Shown here: piece after piece, positions 56,057 to 64,000 of the stretch | Layout: each line of letters opens with the position of its first letter | Numbering within the stretch: the first letter of the stretch is position 1 | NCBI GenBank assembly: GCA_016709305.1 | Contig: JADJNA010000024.1 | Location: forward strand, 49,220 to 113,219 | Reading direction: 5' to 3' | DNA: 64,000 nt | From: Candidatus Villigracilis saccharophilus | GTDB lineage: Bacteria > Chloroflexota > Anaerolineae > Anaerolineales > Villigracilaceae | The notes under the pieces: model-generated | Told to the model about the DNA's origin: nothing | The model's input: the letters and a program-made list of their open reading frames with translations, nothing else | Databases searched by the model: none | Translations under genes and position numbers: made by a program

Positions 56057-57367
56057 ATGGTTGCAGCAAATATTTATCAATCACGCGTAACTACAGCGCA
56101 GGAAGCTGTGAAGGTGATCAAATCGGGTCACCGCATATTCCTTACTGGGAATGTGTCCGTCCCGCAAAAACTTCTCGCGGCTCTCGTGGAATACGCGCCA
56201 AACATTAACAATGTTGAGGTTTGCCAAGCGCTGACCGTCGGCTCCGCCGACTATGTCGGCCCTGAGATGGAAGGCCACCTGCGGGTGAATTCCATGTTCA
56301 TCAGCGCCAATATCCGCAAGGCGGTACAGGAAGGCCGCGCAGATTTTACGCCCGTTTTGCTTTCGGAATTTCCGTTGCTTTTCAAACGCGGTGTTTTGCC
56401 TCTGGATGTGGCACTTGTTCACGTATCCCCGCCTGACGAGCACGGTTTTTGCAGCCTTGGGGTTGAAGTAGGCCTGACCAAAACTGCGGCTGAATCTGCG
56501 AAGATAATTATTGCCGAAGTCAATGAGAAAATGCCGCGCACATTGGGCGATTCTTTCATTCATGTCAGCCGATTGACTCATATCGTGCCCGTAAATTATC
56601 CGATCCCGGAACATATCATGGCCTCGGAAGGCAAATCAGATATTATTGAAAAGATCGCCGGGCACGTTGCCTCGTTGATCCCCGACGGCGCGACCATGCA
56701 GCTTGGCATCGGCGCGATCCCGGACGCGGTCTTGAAATATCTTTTCGACAAAAAAGATCTTGGCATTCATACCGAGCTATTTTCGGACGGCGTGATCGAT
56801 CTCGTCAACGCGGGTGTGTTGACCAATGCGCGAAAATCACTGCATCCCGGCAAGATCGTTTCCGGGTTTATTCTCGGCACAAAACGATTATATGAATGGG
56901 TGGACGACAACCCGATGATCGAATTGCACCGCTCGGAATATGTGAACGACCCCTTCGTCATCGCGCAAAATGACCGCATGGTGGCGGTCAATTCGGCGAT
57001 CGAAGTTGACCTGACGGGCCAGATCTGCGCCGACAGTATCGGACCCAAACTGTACAGCGGTGTCGGCGGCCAGCTTGACTTTGTTTATGGTGCATCCCGT
57101 TCCAAGGGCGGCGTGCCCATCATCGCACTGCCGAGTGTTGCCACTTTGCGGGATGGAACTCAATTAAGCAAGATCGTTTCGATGCTGAAGCCCGGCGCCG
57201 GCGTCGTGACCAGCCGCAACCAAGTTCGATTTGTGGTGACTGAACACGGCATAGCCGACCTGTACGGCAAGACCATCCGCCAGCGCGCGCAAGCGCTGAT
57301 TAATGTCGCGGATCCTCAATTCCGTGAGGGATTGTTGCAACAGGCAAGGGAACTACACTACCTGTAG
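56057..57367 (+). CDS. acetyl-CoA hydrolase/4-hydroxybutyrate CoA-transferase family protein
   Basis: 436 residues with the two-domain CoA-transferase fold. GNVSVPQKLLAAL, LGIGAIPDAVLKYL and the conserved HTELFSDGVIDLV with the catalytic Glu region are seen; GVGGQLDFVYGASRSKGG ends the CoA-binding part. Members exchange CoA between acetyl-CoA and short organic acids such as 4-hydroxybutyrate or succinate, coupling acid end-products to acyl-CoA energy. GAGGAATAAG places the start at 56057. Cotranscribed with ald; ended by the hairpin at 57387. Confidence 0.88.
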   Translation: MVAANIYQSRVTTAQEAVKVIKSGHRIFLTGNVSVPQKLLAALVEYAPNINNVEVCQALTVGSADYVGPEMEGHLRVNSMFISANIRKAVQEGRADFTPVLLSEFPLLFKRGVLPLDVALVHVSPPDEHGFCSLGVEVGLTKTAAESAKIIIAEVNEKMPRTLGDSFIHVSRLTHIVPVNYPIPEHIMASEGKSDIIEKIAGHVASLIPDGATMQLGIGAIPDAVLKYLFDKKDLGIHTELFSDGVIDLVNAGVLTNARKSLHPGKIVSGFILGTKRLYEWVDDNPMIELHRSEYVNDPFVIAQNDRMVAVNSAIEVDLTGQICADSIGPKLYSGVGGQLDFVYGASRSKGGVPIIALPSVATLRDGTQLSKIVSMLKPGAGVVTSRNQVRFVVTEHGIADLYGKTIRQRAQALINVADPQFREGLLQQARELHYL

Positions 57368-57386
57368 CATCCTCATCATACGAAGC

Positions 57387-57428
57387 CTGCCGCATGGTTG
57401 CGAATTGCGTAACCTTGCGGCAGTTTTT
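57387..57428 (+). terminator. intrinsic terminator
   Basis: CTGCCGCATGGTTGCG pairs with GCGTAACCTTGCGGCAG (one bulge) across AATT and is followed by TTTTT. Confidence 0.9.
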
Positions 57429-57517
57429 ATGTTACAAAAGTCATAATGGAGCTATTCCCTCAACGGGACCTGGTGATCACTTGGTAATTTATCAACCCAG
57501 GAAGGAAAGGTAATCAC

Positions 57518-58999
57518 ATGAGAAGAGCAAAGATCGTTGCGACCATCGGACCCGCTTCTGATTCAGAACAGGTCTTGGAGTCATTGATCAAGGCCGGGAT
57601 GAATATCGCCCGCCTAAATTTTTCACACGGTACACACGAACAGCATCGAATGCGCATCGCTGCCATTCGAGTCGCTGCCAATAAACTGGAAATGCCCGTC
57701 GGTATTTTGCAGGACCTGCAAGGACCGAAGATCAGGGTGGGCAGGCTTTCCACGCCGATCCAGCTTGCAGCTGGCGAGCAAGTTTGCCTGTATGCGACTC
57801 AGGATGAAACCCCAAAGACCGGCAATCAACTGATACCCGTGGATTTTCGTGAGCTGTTCGAATCGGTTCAAAAGGGAGACCGCCTGCTGCTTGACGATGG
57901 GCGGCTTGCGCTCGAAGTGGTGTCTGCTGAAGGGCAGGTTGTCTGCGCAAAGGTTTTGGTGGGCGGTGCGCTCTCATCGCATAAAGGCATCAACCTGCCC
58001 GGGGTTAAACTCCGAATCGCGGGGTTTACCGAGAAGGATAAAGCCGATCTGGCTTTTGGTATTTCCCAGGGAGTGGACGCGGTGGCGATCTCGTTCGTAC
58101 GTAGCGTGGAGGATGTAAAGGCGGTACGCGCGGCAATGGAGGAACTTTCACAAGGAAAACAAATGCCGCTTCTGATTGCCAAGCTTGAAAAACCGGAAGC
58201 CATGAATGAATTGGAAGCCATTCTGGATGTGGTGGACGGCGTGATGGTGGCGCGCGGCGATCTGGGTGTGGAGCTTCCACCAGAACGTGTGCCCACCCTG
58301 CAAAAGATGATTATCCATTCCGCAAACGCGCGCGCCAAGCTGGTGATCACGGCCACGCAAATGCTCGAATCGATGATCCAGAATCCACTGCCGACGCGCG
58401 CCGAAGCCTCAGATATCGCCAACGCGATTTTCGATGGGACCGACGCGGTCATGCTTTCCGCGGAAACCGCTTCCGGCGATTATCCCGCTGAAGCAGTTGC
58501 CATGATGTCGCGTATAGTTAAGGAAGCCGAGGCTCATTTTCTTGAATGGGGCAGCCGCCAGGACCGCAGGATCGGGTTGGGCGAGAGCGATGCGGCCTCC
58601 ATGGCGCGGGCTGCGAAGGTGCTCGCTGACGATCCGGAAGTCCGCGCAGTGGCTGTTTTTACAATGCAAGGACGCTCAGCCTGGTTGATGTCCAAGGCGC
58701 GACCGTCAAAACGAACCCTGGCATTTACGCCGGAACAGGAAACCTATAATAAACTGGCCTTCTTGTGGGGTGTTCAGCCGTACCTTGCAAAATTTACAAA
58801 CACCATGGATGACATGATCGCCAATGTGGATGCGGCTTTGTTGAAGTCAGGCATTCAAGCCGGGCAGCAGGTGGTGCTTGTATGTGGGTACCCGGTCGGC
58901 GCGCAGCGCCCTCCAAACATGGCCTTGCTTCACACTGTCGGCGCTGAAGCGACCATTCATCTCACCCGCAAACTGGCGGAAGGAAATGTAAAAAAATAA
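57518..58999 (+). CDS. pyk: pyruvate kinase
   Basis: 493 residues. AKIVATIGPAS start, ARLNFSHG, GPKIRVG, the active-site MVARGDLGVELP, and the TATQMLESMIQNPLPTRAE loop; a C-terminal allosteric domain with HTVGAEATIHLTR. Makes pyruvate and ATP in lower glycolysis. Good ribosome site AGGAAAGG. Monocistronic between terminator and the opposite-strand transporter. Confidence 0.96.
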   Translation: MRRAKIVATIGPASDSEQVLESLIKAGMNIARLNFSHGTHEQHRMRIAAIRVAANKLEMPVGILQDLQGPKIRVGRLSTPIQLAAGEQVCLYATQDETPKTGNQLIPVDFRELFESVQKGDRLLLDDGRLALEVVSAEGQVVCAKVLVGGALSSHKGINLPGVKLRIAGFTEKDKADLAFGISQGVDAVAISFVRSVEDVKAVRAAMEELSQGKQMPLLIAKLEKPEAMNELEAILDVVDGVMVARGDLGVELPPERVPTLQKMIIHSANARAKLVITATQMLESMIQNPLPTRAEASDIANAIFDGTDAVMLSAETASGDYPAEAVAMMSRIVKEAEAHFLEWGSRQDRRIGLGESDAASMARAAKVLADDPEVRAVAVFTMQGRSAWLMSKARPSKRTLAFTPEQETYNKLAFLWGVQPYLAKFTNTMDDMIANVDAALLKSGIQAGQQVVLVCGYPVGAQRPPNMALLHTVGAEATIHLTRKLAEGNVKK

Positions 59000-59066
59000 T
59001 CGGTTGGATTTCCATCCTCAATAAATTACTTTAAATCAGATGCAGTTTTTTGCTCCATTGCATCCG

Positions 59067-59945
59067 TTATTCTCTGGTTGAGATCAAAATTCCAATACTG
59101 ATCAAACGCGCCGCCGGCGAGGAAGAGCGGGGTGATCTTTTCAGCGAGGAAAAACCAACCGAGCAGCGTGCCCACTACCGGCTGTGCAAAGAACGTGAGC
59201 GATGCCAGTGCGGCGGGTAATTCGGCAAAGGCATAATTCCACAGGAACATCGCGATGGCGGTTGAGATGATCCCCAAAAATAATAATCCGCCGATGATGC
59301 CGATGGTGATCTGTCCGACCCCTTGCGTGTAGATCTCCCAAAGTCCGAGCGCGAGGCTGGATGGCAGACCACCCAATAACATTACCGCGCTGGAGGTGAG
59401 CAGGTCGCCTGTTTGACTGACCTTGCGCACCAGCACGGAATATAAAGCCCAGGTAAGCGCGGCCGAGAGCAGGCTCATGTTCCCCCAAAACAAGGTGGGG
59501 GAGAGCTCCGCGTTGCGCGGGTCGATGACTGCCAGTACTCCCCGAGTGTGGATACGACCAGCGCGATGATGCGGCGTGTCGTCGTTTTTTCGCCAAGTAA
59601 AAATGGGGCAAAGATCAAAACAAAGGCTGGCGTGGCGGATGTGACCAGTGATCCGTTCGAGGCAGTTGAAAGTTTTGTGCCGACGAATTGAAAGCCAAGC
59701 GAGATGCCATATCCTACAAAGCCAACCAGTAAACTTTTCCAAAATTGTTCCCTGGTAAATGCGGGTTTTTTCCTGCGGAAATGGATCACCCATCCCAACA
59801 CCGCCGCGCCCATGATGAGGCGTATGGTGAGCAATGCAAAGGGCGGAATCACATCCAATACCACCTTGCTGACAACGTACATTCCGCCCCAGATAGATGC
59901 GGCTGCCAGACCTGCGAACAATCCTGCGATGCTGTGCTTTTCCAT
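59067..59945 (-). CDS. EamA/DMT-family transporter, two frameshifts
   Basis: Ten-helix drug/metabolite transporter made of two EamA repeats. First half: GLFAGLAAASIWGGMYVVSK to VVSTLG. Second half in another frame: GVLAVIDPRN, FWGNMSLLSAALTWALYSVL, LFLGIISTAIAMFLWNYAF, FFAQPVVGTLLGWFFL. A last shift gives GGALISIGILISTRE and the stop at 59067. The breaks fall at a CCCC run near 59537 and an AAA run near 59108; the corrected length is 293 residues. Probably an exporter; substrate unknown. Confidence 0.8.
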
Positions 59946-60050
59946 AATGTCCCCGATTATATCGAATCAGGTTTCAATCCGCGTAGAAATCTGTTAACTT
60001 CATCAAATCCGCGCGGGTGCGTTACAACGCGGGGAAAAATAAGAAGCACC

Positions 60051-60335
60051 TTATTTGTTAATAAGCCGGAATGATCTTTCTTCCCACACAATGGTGGCTG
60101 ACGGCGCTTGCGTTCGGCGCAATTCTTCCGCCACAAATGTGAGTATCTCTTTGCGCCGTCCGCTGGCCCAGGGATATCCCGTGTCCCATTGATCTTCGGC
60201 AGGGATGGTAATTATGGCGACAGTCTCGCCGCCGCCAAATTCAAAATAAAATTCACAGATGTTCTTTTTTAACCAGCCTTCAGTGTATTGAACGCTGCCG
60301 GCAGGTCCTTTTTGAGTGATCTTTACTTTTGCCAC
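60051..60335 (-). CDS. small hypothetical protein
   Basis: 94 residues. The GTG at 60335 with GAGAGGAGATTATCAC upstream decides the start (MAKVKITQKGPAGS). Beta-rich (ICEFYFEFGGGETVAIITIP), then a helix (KEILTFVAEELRRTQAP). No family recognised. Divergent from the next small gene. Confidence 0.6.
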   Translation of the reverse strand: MAKVKITQKGPAGSVQYTEGWLKKNICEFYFEFGGGETVAIITIPAEDQWDTGYPWASGRRKEILTFVAEELRRTQAPSATIVWEERSFRLINK

Positions 60336-60451
60336 GTGATAATCTCCTCTCGCTCTGCATGAATAAAATGACTCTTCTTTTGACGCGCGGGATGCAACCA
60401 AGGTTATCCGATCAGCGTATATTGCAATAATAACTGATAAAGGAGAATAAA

Positions 60452-60673
60452 ATGACCGCAGAAACAAAAACGAACGAGCAGGAAAGCCGAAGATCAAAAG
60501 TGATTCATAGGGGCGGCACTTCAGATGCAGTGTACGGGTTCGGCCTGATTGGAGCGTGGATCTATTACATCAGCCATGCTGCCACGTTTGGGGCAGGCAT
60601 GCTGGGTATTCTCAAAGGCATTGTCTGGCCCGCGATGTTGGTATATGAGCTGCTGAAATACCTCAACATGTAA
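60452..60673 (+). CDS. small membrane protein of unknown function
   Basis: 73 residues with AAGGAGAATAAA before the ATG. A charged N-terminal half is followed by two hydrophobic stretches (YGFGLIGAWIYYIS and GMLGILKGIVWPAMLVYELL). I have seen similar short proteins annotated in many bacteria without function. Confidence 0.7.
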   Translation: MTAETKTNEQESRRSKVIHRGGTSDAVYGFGLIGAWIYYISHAATFGAGMLGILKGIVWPAMLVYELLKYLNM

Positions 60674-60775
60674 CCTGCTTGTTGAGCAGACTCGCGAGGC
60701 TCAACCGCCGAGCTTCGCTCCAGCACGAACTCTGTGTGATATTTGCACCGCATCATCATGCCAAAATAACCATCA

Positions 60776-61030
60776 TCAAGCACGGGCGAATTTCACCCAC
60801 TTCGCGTTGACGTCCAAATTTTTAATCCTCCACGCTGCATTGGACCATGAACGGGTATTTCGATGATTGCCTTCCGTCTCATGTTCCCACCATCTTTGGT
60901 CTTCGTACGCGGAGGATGGCAGTTTGTTATTCAATATTCCTTCGATCTGTTCAAAGCCAAGCGTAACTTCTTTTTGGCTGGCAGGAAGGTCACGCAAGTA
61001 ATTTTCAAGCGGCATATATTTTCCAACCAT
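60776..61030 (-). CDS. DUF7662-like small protein
   Basis: 84 residues: YMPLENYLRDLPASQKEVTL, then FEQIEGILNNKLPSSAY, WWEHE, then a terminal AAWRIKNLDVNAKWVKF. The pattern (PLxxYL...LTFxxIE...LPxSA...WW) is that of DUF7662 as I recall it. GGAGGTG sits seven bases before the ATG at 61030 and belongs to the end of a repeat copy (61050-61138). A possible DNA-binding or toxin-antitoxin link is unproven. Confidence 0.65.
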   Translation of the reverse strand: MVGKYMPLENYLRDLPASQKEVTLGFEQIEGILNNKLPSSAYEDQRWWEHETEGNHRNTRSWSNAAWRIKNLDVNAKWVKFARA

Positions 61031-61180
61031 CAAACACCTCCAAAACTCTCCGCCAGCAGACTCTCAAACAGCCCCTCAACACTTTGATGGACTCTCCTAT
61101 CCGCCCCGCAGCGGCTTGACCCGCGCATCACGCCCACAAAGGCAGAGAGTGGATATTCGAGATTAGTTAGATGTTTTATA

Positions 61181-61381
61181 TCAATACAGAGATCTGGGAG
61201 CCTTCTTATCCACACATCCCATGCGTGGCGAGTTGAACAATGGCAGAGGTTCGCCAAATTCCGTGTGTGGGTGTGTTTGGGCATGTTCATCGCAAAGAAA
61301 CCATGTTTCAAATTTATTCGCTTTGATGAGATATTCCATGCAAAGATGAATCGCAGATTTGCCACACTTGTTACATTCCAT
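61181..61381 (-). CDS. small Zn-finger-like protein
   Basis: 66 residues. CNKCGKSAIHLC and WFLCDEHAQTHPH give a probable C2-C/H zinc site, as in the N-terminus of UVR/ClpE-type small proteins. No Shine-Dalgarno; TATAAT stands nine bases before the ATG, which would give a leaderless message. Function unknown. Confidence 0.5.
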   Translation of the reverse strand: MECNKCGKSAIHLCMEYLIKANKFETWFLCDEHAQTHPHTEFGEPLPLFNSPRMGCVDKKAPRSLY

Positions 61382-61700
61382 CACAGGGATATTATACTGG
61401 TTTCATCTTCCATCGCATGAAGTATAGCGAGTATAACGCCATCAATGTTATTCGTCGTACTCTTCCTGTTCCAAATGCTGACTCTATCCAGTTCAATGAT
61501 GAGTTTCTTTTGGACACAGACGAAATCGGGGCTGTAGTTGCCAATGGCGTGTTCCTTTCTAAAGTTGACTCTCAACTGGTCGTTACGGATGAGCGCCTAA
61601 TGTTTGCGTTCGGCGGGCGTGAGTTCTTTGCGGAGTTCGATGGCATGGATTCTGGTTTTGGGTTGCTCCTGGATAGGCGCGGTATTTTGTCCCCTCCCTA
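61381..61700 (-). pseudogene. DUF559 endonuclease-like gene, decayed
   Basis: AIELRKELTPAER then a TAG where Trp is expected, then NDQLRVNFRKEHAIGNYSPD and FVCVQKKLIIELD. This is the DUF559 (very-short-patch-repair-like) domain. After a frame change SQHLEQEEYDE is followed at once by NNIDGVILAILHAM, so about 35 residues are missing. Nonsense codon, frameshift and deletion together mean a true pseudogene. Confidence 0.75.
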
Positions 61701-61790
61701 GCCCTCCCCGCGAAGCGTGCGACCCCGCGAAGAACGGCGGCTCGAATTTGGAAACACTCTCAGTTTTCATAAAAAAATTTAATGCTAAGT

Positions 61791-61833
61791 TCTCCCTCAA
61801 ATGCGACAGTACTACCGTCGCATTTGAGGGAGA
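61791..61833. repeat. perfect 17-bp inverted repeat hairpin
   Basis: TCTCCCTCAAATGCGAC and its exact complement flank nine bases that themselves contain AGTACT. It lies upstream of the DUF559 remnant, just past one copy of the large repeat family. Possibly a transcript-end structure. Confidence 0.75.
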
Positions 61834-62038
61834 TGTCCAACGGACAGAAGGGCTAACTGAACCCCTCCGCCAGTAGACTCTCAAACAACCCGATACACTT
61901 CGACAAGCTCAGTGTATCGCCTACTGCGTGGATTGTGGAGCACCCATCCGCCCTCACCATGACTCGATGCTTCGAGAATCTAAACGTGTCATCTGCGCCG
62001 CCTGACTAGGCGATAAAGAAGAGATATTCTAAGGTGAA

Positions 62039-62403
62039 TCAGTCTGTACGAATCCGCTTTCGCCAGATCCAATCTGCCAGGAAGAGAAAGCCGATCACAG
62101 TGGGTATTCCCGCGATGATCGCATAAGCAATCCAAGGAAAATCACGATCGCGGAAAAAGACCACATACCAGATCGCCCAGCCAATGAACAGGATTGCGCC
62201 GACCCATTCCCGTTTCAGGCAATGTAAATGGCAATAGCGAGCAAAATCGAAGGAAGCAGGTGCATGAATAGGGCTAGAAACGTCCCCCAAAAGCCAAGCC
62301 CTTCTTCAAAAACATCGAATGCGAACAGACTGATGAAAAACACAAACAGGATGCCCACAATACGCGGCGTCCAAAACAGAATTTTTTTGAGGGTTGTGTT
62401 CAT
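62039..62403 (-). CDS. small membrane protein (DUF7670-like), one frameshift
   Basis: About 121 residues with four transmembrane helices: ILFWTPRIVGILFVFFISLF, FWGTFLALFMHLLPSILLAI, then after a frame change near 62220, VGAILFIGWAIWYVVFF and YAIIAGIPTVIGFLFLADW. GGAGGACGCC precedes the ATG at 62403. I recall this pattern as DUF7670; function unknown. The break is again compatible with a one-base error. Confidence 0.65.
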
Positions 62404-62454
62404 GGCGTCCTCCAACTTCATCATAGCACGCCTATGTTTTTATTCAAGTTCTTA

Positions 62455-63016
62455 GCACGCCCGAAAAACAGGCTGTGGACGACAGACCATAGCTATTTCA
62501 TAATCCATTGTCTACCGTCTATCGTCAAAAGATTGGGCTAGCAGACTCTCGAACTGCCCATCCCCGCAGAGACTCGACCCGTGCCGCCACGCCCGCACAC
62601 GTAGGTGCGAGTCGTCAGGGACTGACTCGCATCTTGTCAGGCACGACCTTCCCGCTTGACGTAACGACCGACAGCATTGAAGAGTCGCCCCTACGCACGA
62701 ATATCAAACGCCTCTGCTGGCAGAATCTCAAACAACCCCTCCACACCTGCCTCGCGGACTCCCCATCCACCCACGCAGTGACCCGCCTCGCGCCACCACA
62801 CCCGCAAGATCAGACCTGACAGGTTTCACCGTGATGCGACTCAACTCAACCGCAACCCACGCGCGAACATAAGAGTCTGGCTGCAAGACTTTCGTGGAAA
62901 TTTGACAGGATTTTTCACGAAAACGCCTCCGCCACCAGACCCTCAAACAACCCATCTACTACCCCCGTGGAGACTCGATCCGGGCTGCGGTTTACGTTTC
63001 CAGCCAGCCATAAATT
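62455..63016. other. repeat-filled region without genes
   Basis: 560 bp holding three copies of the repeat family. It also holds GTGCGAGTCGTCAGGGACTGACTCGCAT near 62610 (an inverted repeat) and GTGGACGACAGACCATAG text at 62474. No coding frame is credible. Confidence 0.5.
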
Positions 63017-63496
63017 TTATTGGGAAGGGTTGCCTGCTGGTACCCACACCATGATCGCGATCTTGCCAGCATCCGCGCCTGTCAGATGAGTACAGGAAAC
63101 ATTCCCCACCGGTTTATTATCCCGATAAGAGATGCTTCCTTCAGCGCTGAAGCCGCCCTCATTACAACTCATGAATGTAATTAGCCAGGAGTCCGGGTCA
63201 GCGAGGCCGGTGATGATATAGGTAGCCTGAAAGCCCGATGGATCCGGCGTGCAGTTAATGTAATCCACATAAACGATGCCGGTCAACGAGAGGGTGGCAA
63301 CCCCGTCCTTGTCAATCACCAGCAAGGCTGAAACCGTTGCCTGACAGGAGTATTCGCCAGAGAACGAAATCCTATCCACGGTGGTTTCCAATCGCACAGG
63401 CGTCATGGTTTGGGAACCTGTTGCTATTAGATAATTGCAAGCCAGAGTCAAAAGTAGGACAATGCTCAGAAAAGAAACAACCGTCTTTCGGTTCAT
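63017..63496 (-). CDS. putative lipoprotein
   Basis: 159 residues. Signal peptide with lipobox (SIVLLLTLAC). The mature part is beta-rich with five further Cys (EYSCQATVSALLVI, NCTPDPSG, MSCNEGG, VSCTHL). Ends PAGNPSQ. Exported, lipid-anchored, unknown function. AAGGAGAAACATA precedes the ATG. Confidence 0.7.
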   Translation of the reverse strand: MNRKTVVSFLSIVLLLTLACNYLIATGSQTMTPVRLETTVDRISFSGEYSCQATVSALLVIDKDGVATLSLTGIVYVDYINCTPDPSGFQATYIITGLADPDSWLITFMSCNEGGFSAEGSISYRDNKPVGNVSCTHLTGADAGKIAIMVWVPAGNPSQ

Positions 63497-64000
63497 TATG
63501 TTTCTCCTTCTTCAGACATTCGGGATCTGGTAGTTTGCGGACAATATCACATGATCGCATTATAAGACTGTTCTTCTCAATAGGAGCAGAATGCAGGTTG
63601 ACATCCCCATGTGGACTCGCGAGACTTAAACGCCGAGATCCGCCCCCGCAGGGACTCGACCCGCGCCACCACGCCTGCAGAACGTGACCATTGACCATAG
63701 ACCATGGTTTGTCCATGGTTTACCGTCCATTATCCATCGCCTCCTCCAGCAGACTCTCAAACAACCCCTCCACCTGCGCGTGGCCCTTCGCAGCGACTCG
63801 ACTCGTGCTACCATGCCCGTAAAGCAGACCGTGGACGACAGACCGTAGACCGTGGTTTTCCTATCGTCCATTGTTTACCCGTCCCAAGGATTTCAATCTT
63901 CACCTTTCAATCATTTCTTTGCGGGTGGGTTCTTCGCTGATCTGCTGAGGCATGTTGTTTAGTGAAATTTATCCAGGTTCTATCTTCTGCAACGTTAGCT
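63497..64000. repeat. repeat-filled end of window (ACCATAGACCATGG text)
   Basis: Contains GACCATTGACCATAGACC at 63687, CCATGGTTTACCGTCC at 63714, and GTGGACGACAGACCGTAGAC at 63831, with related text at 62474-62525. Two copies of the larger repeat family are interspersed. No gene seen. Confidence 0.55.

Larger units (their letters stand above)
61050..63820. repeat. family of ~60-100-bp degenerate repeats (GCAGACTCTCAAACAACCCC type)
   Basis: Copies in the same orientation at 61050-61138, 61866-61890 (left half), 62539-62597, 62711-62807, 62925-62990, 63612-63680 and 63739-63820, and a weaker one at 60683-60725. The left part reads CCAGCAGACTCTCAAACAAC, the right part GCAGNGACTCGACCCGCGCC then ACCACGCCCGCA. 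On the minus strand several copies translate as RVESLR and VEGLFESLLAEAF. Small genes lie between copies. Confidence 0.75.

Noticed and set aside
57868..58452. 194-codon minus-strand frame
   Set aside because: Ser-rich antisense of pyruvate kinase.
61417..61701. 94-codon plus-strand frame
   Set aside because: Lies opposite the recognisable DUF559 remnant and has no ribosome-binding site.
60683..63820. Integron attC array
   Set aside because: The repeats do not show the GTTRRRY/RYYYAAC ends or the imperfect self-complementarity of attC sites, and no integrase is in the window.

Overview
The window looks like part of a Chloroflexota chromosome, most likely an Anaerolineae-type anaerobe, and probably comes from a metagenome assembly. 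This rests on the gene content: tungsten aldehyde:ferredoxin oxidoreductases, large secreted proteins ending in GDWDGNGTDTIGVYR-type repeats, Thr/Pro-linked lipoproteins, an SDR-PelD/PelE/PelA/PelF/PelG locus, and a pst operon carrying an arsC-like gene before phoU. No marker gene fixes the lineage, so this is inference. Many genes are broken by one-base indels, several of them at homopolymers (an 11-C run in a RidA gene, a 9-A run at 15.4 kb, short runs in arsC and an EamA transporter). Because conserved genes such as pstB and arsC are affected, I think many of these are sequencing errors. A few genes, such as the DUF559 gene and istA, are truly decayed.

Layout. 0-7.3 kb: two aldehyde:ferredoxin oxidoreductases around two class III aminotransferases, with a divergent AAA ATPase; this reads as amino-acid or amine catabolism through aldehydes. 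7.3-9.2 kb: RidA, a CPBP protease and a PadR regulator. 9.6-23.1 kb: three large secreted proteins (phosphoesterase + sugar dehydrogenase; beta-helix; M4 metalloprotease) sharing one C-terminal repeat module, interrupted by a broken XRE-NB-ARC-TPR regulator and small L7/L12-like proteins. 23.4-27.0 kb: aldo/keto reductase, NYN-LOTUS protein, YHS protein, lipoprotein and glutaredoxin.

27.5-40.1 kb: a co-directional, visibly AT-richer exopolysaccharide locus. It runs SDR-PelD, PelE, PelA-type deacetylase, PelF, PelG, then CotH kinase, VTC polyphosphate-polymerase domain, DUF4956 and a DUF4832 putative glycoside hydrolase. PelD keeps an RxxD c-di-GMP I-site. I infer a c-di-GMP-controlled Pel-like polymer coupled to a phosphate-transfer module; this is the most interesting system here.

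40.2-46.6 kb: the minus-strand Pho operon pstS-pstC-pstA-pstB-arsC-phoU, preceded by four TTAACA-like hexamers in an exact 11-bp period. 46.6-49.1 kb: a degraded IS21-family element. 49.2-59.0 kb: tRNA-Arg, MoxR-DUF58-MBL, then argF, rocD, ald, a CoA-transferase and pyruvate kinase, a compact amino-acid fermentation set. 59-64 kb: an EamA transporter and several very small minus-strand genes scattered among many copies of related degenerate repeats.
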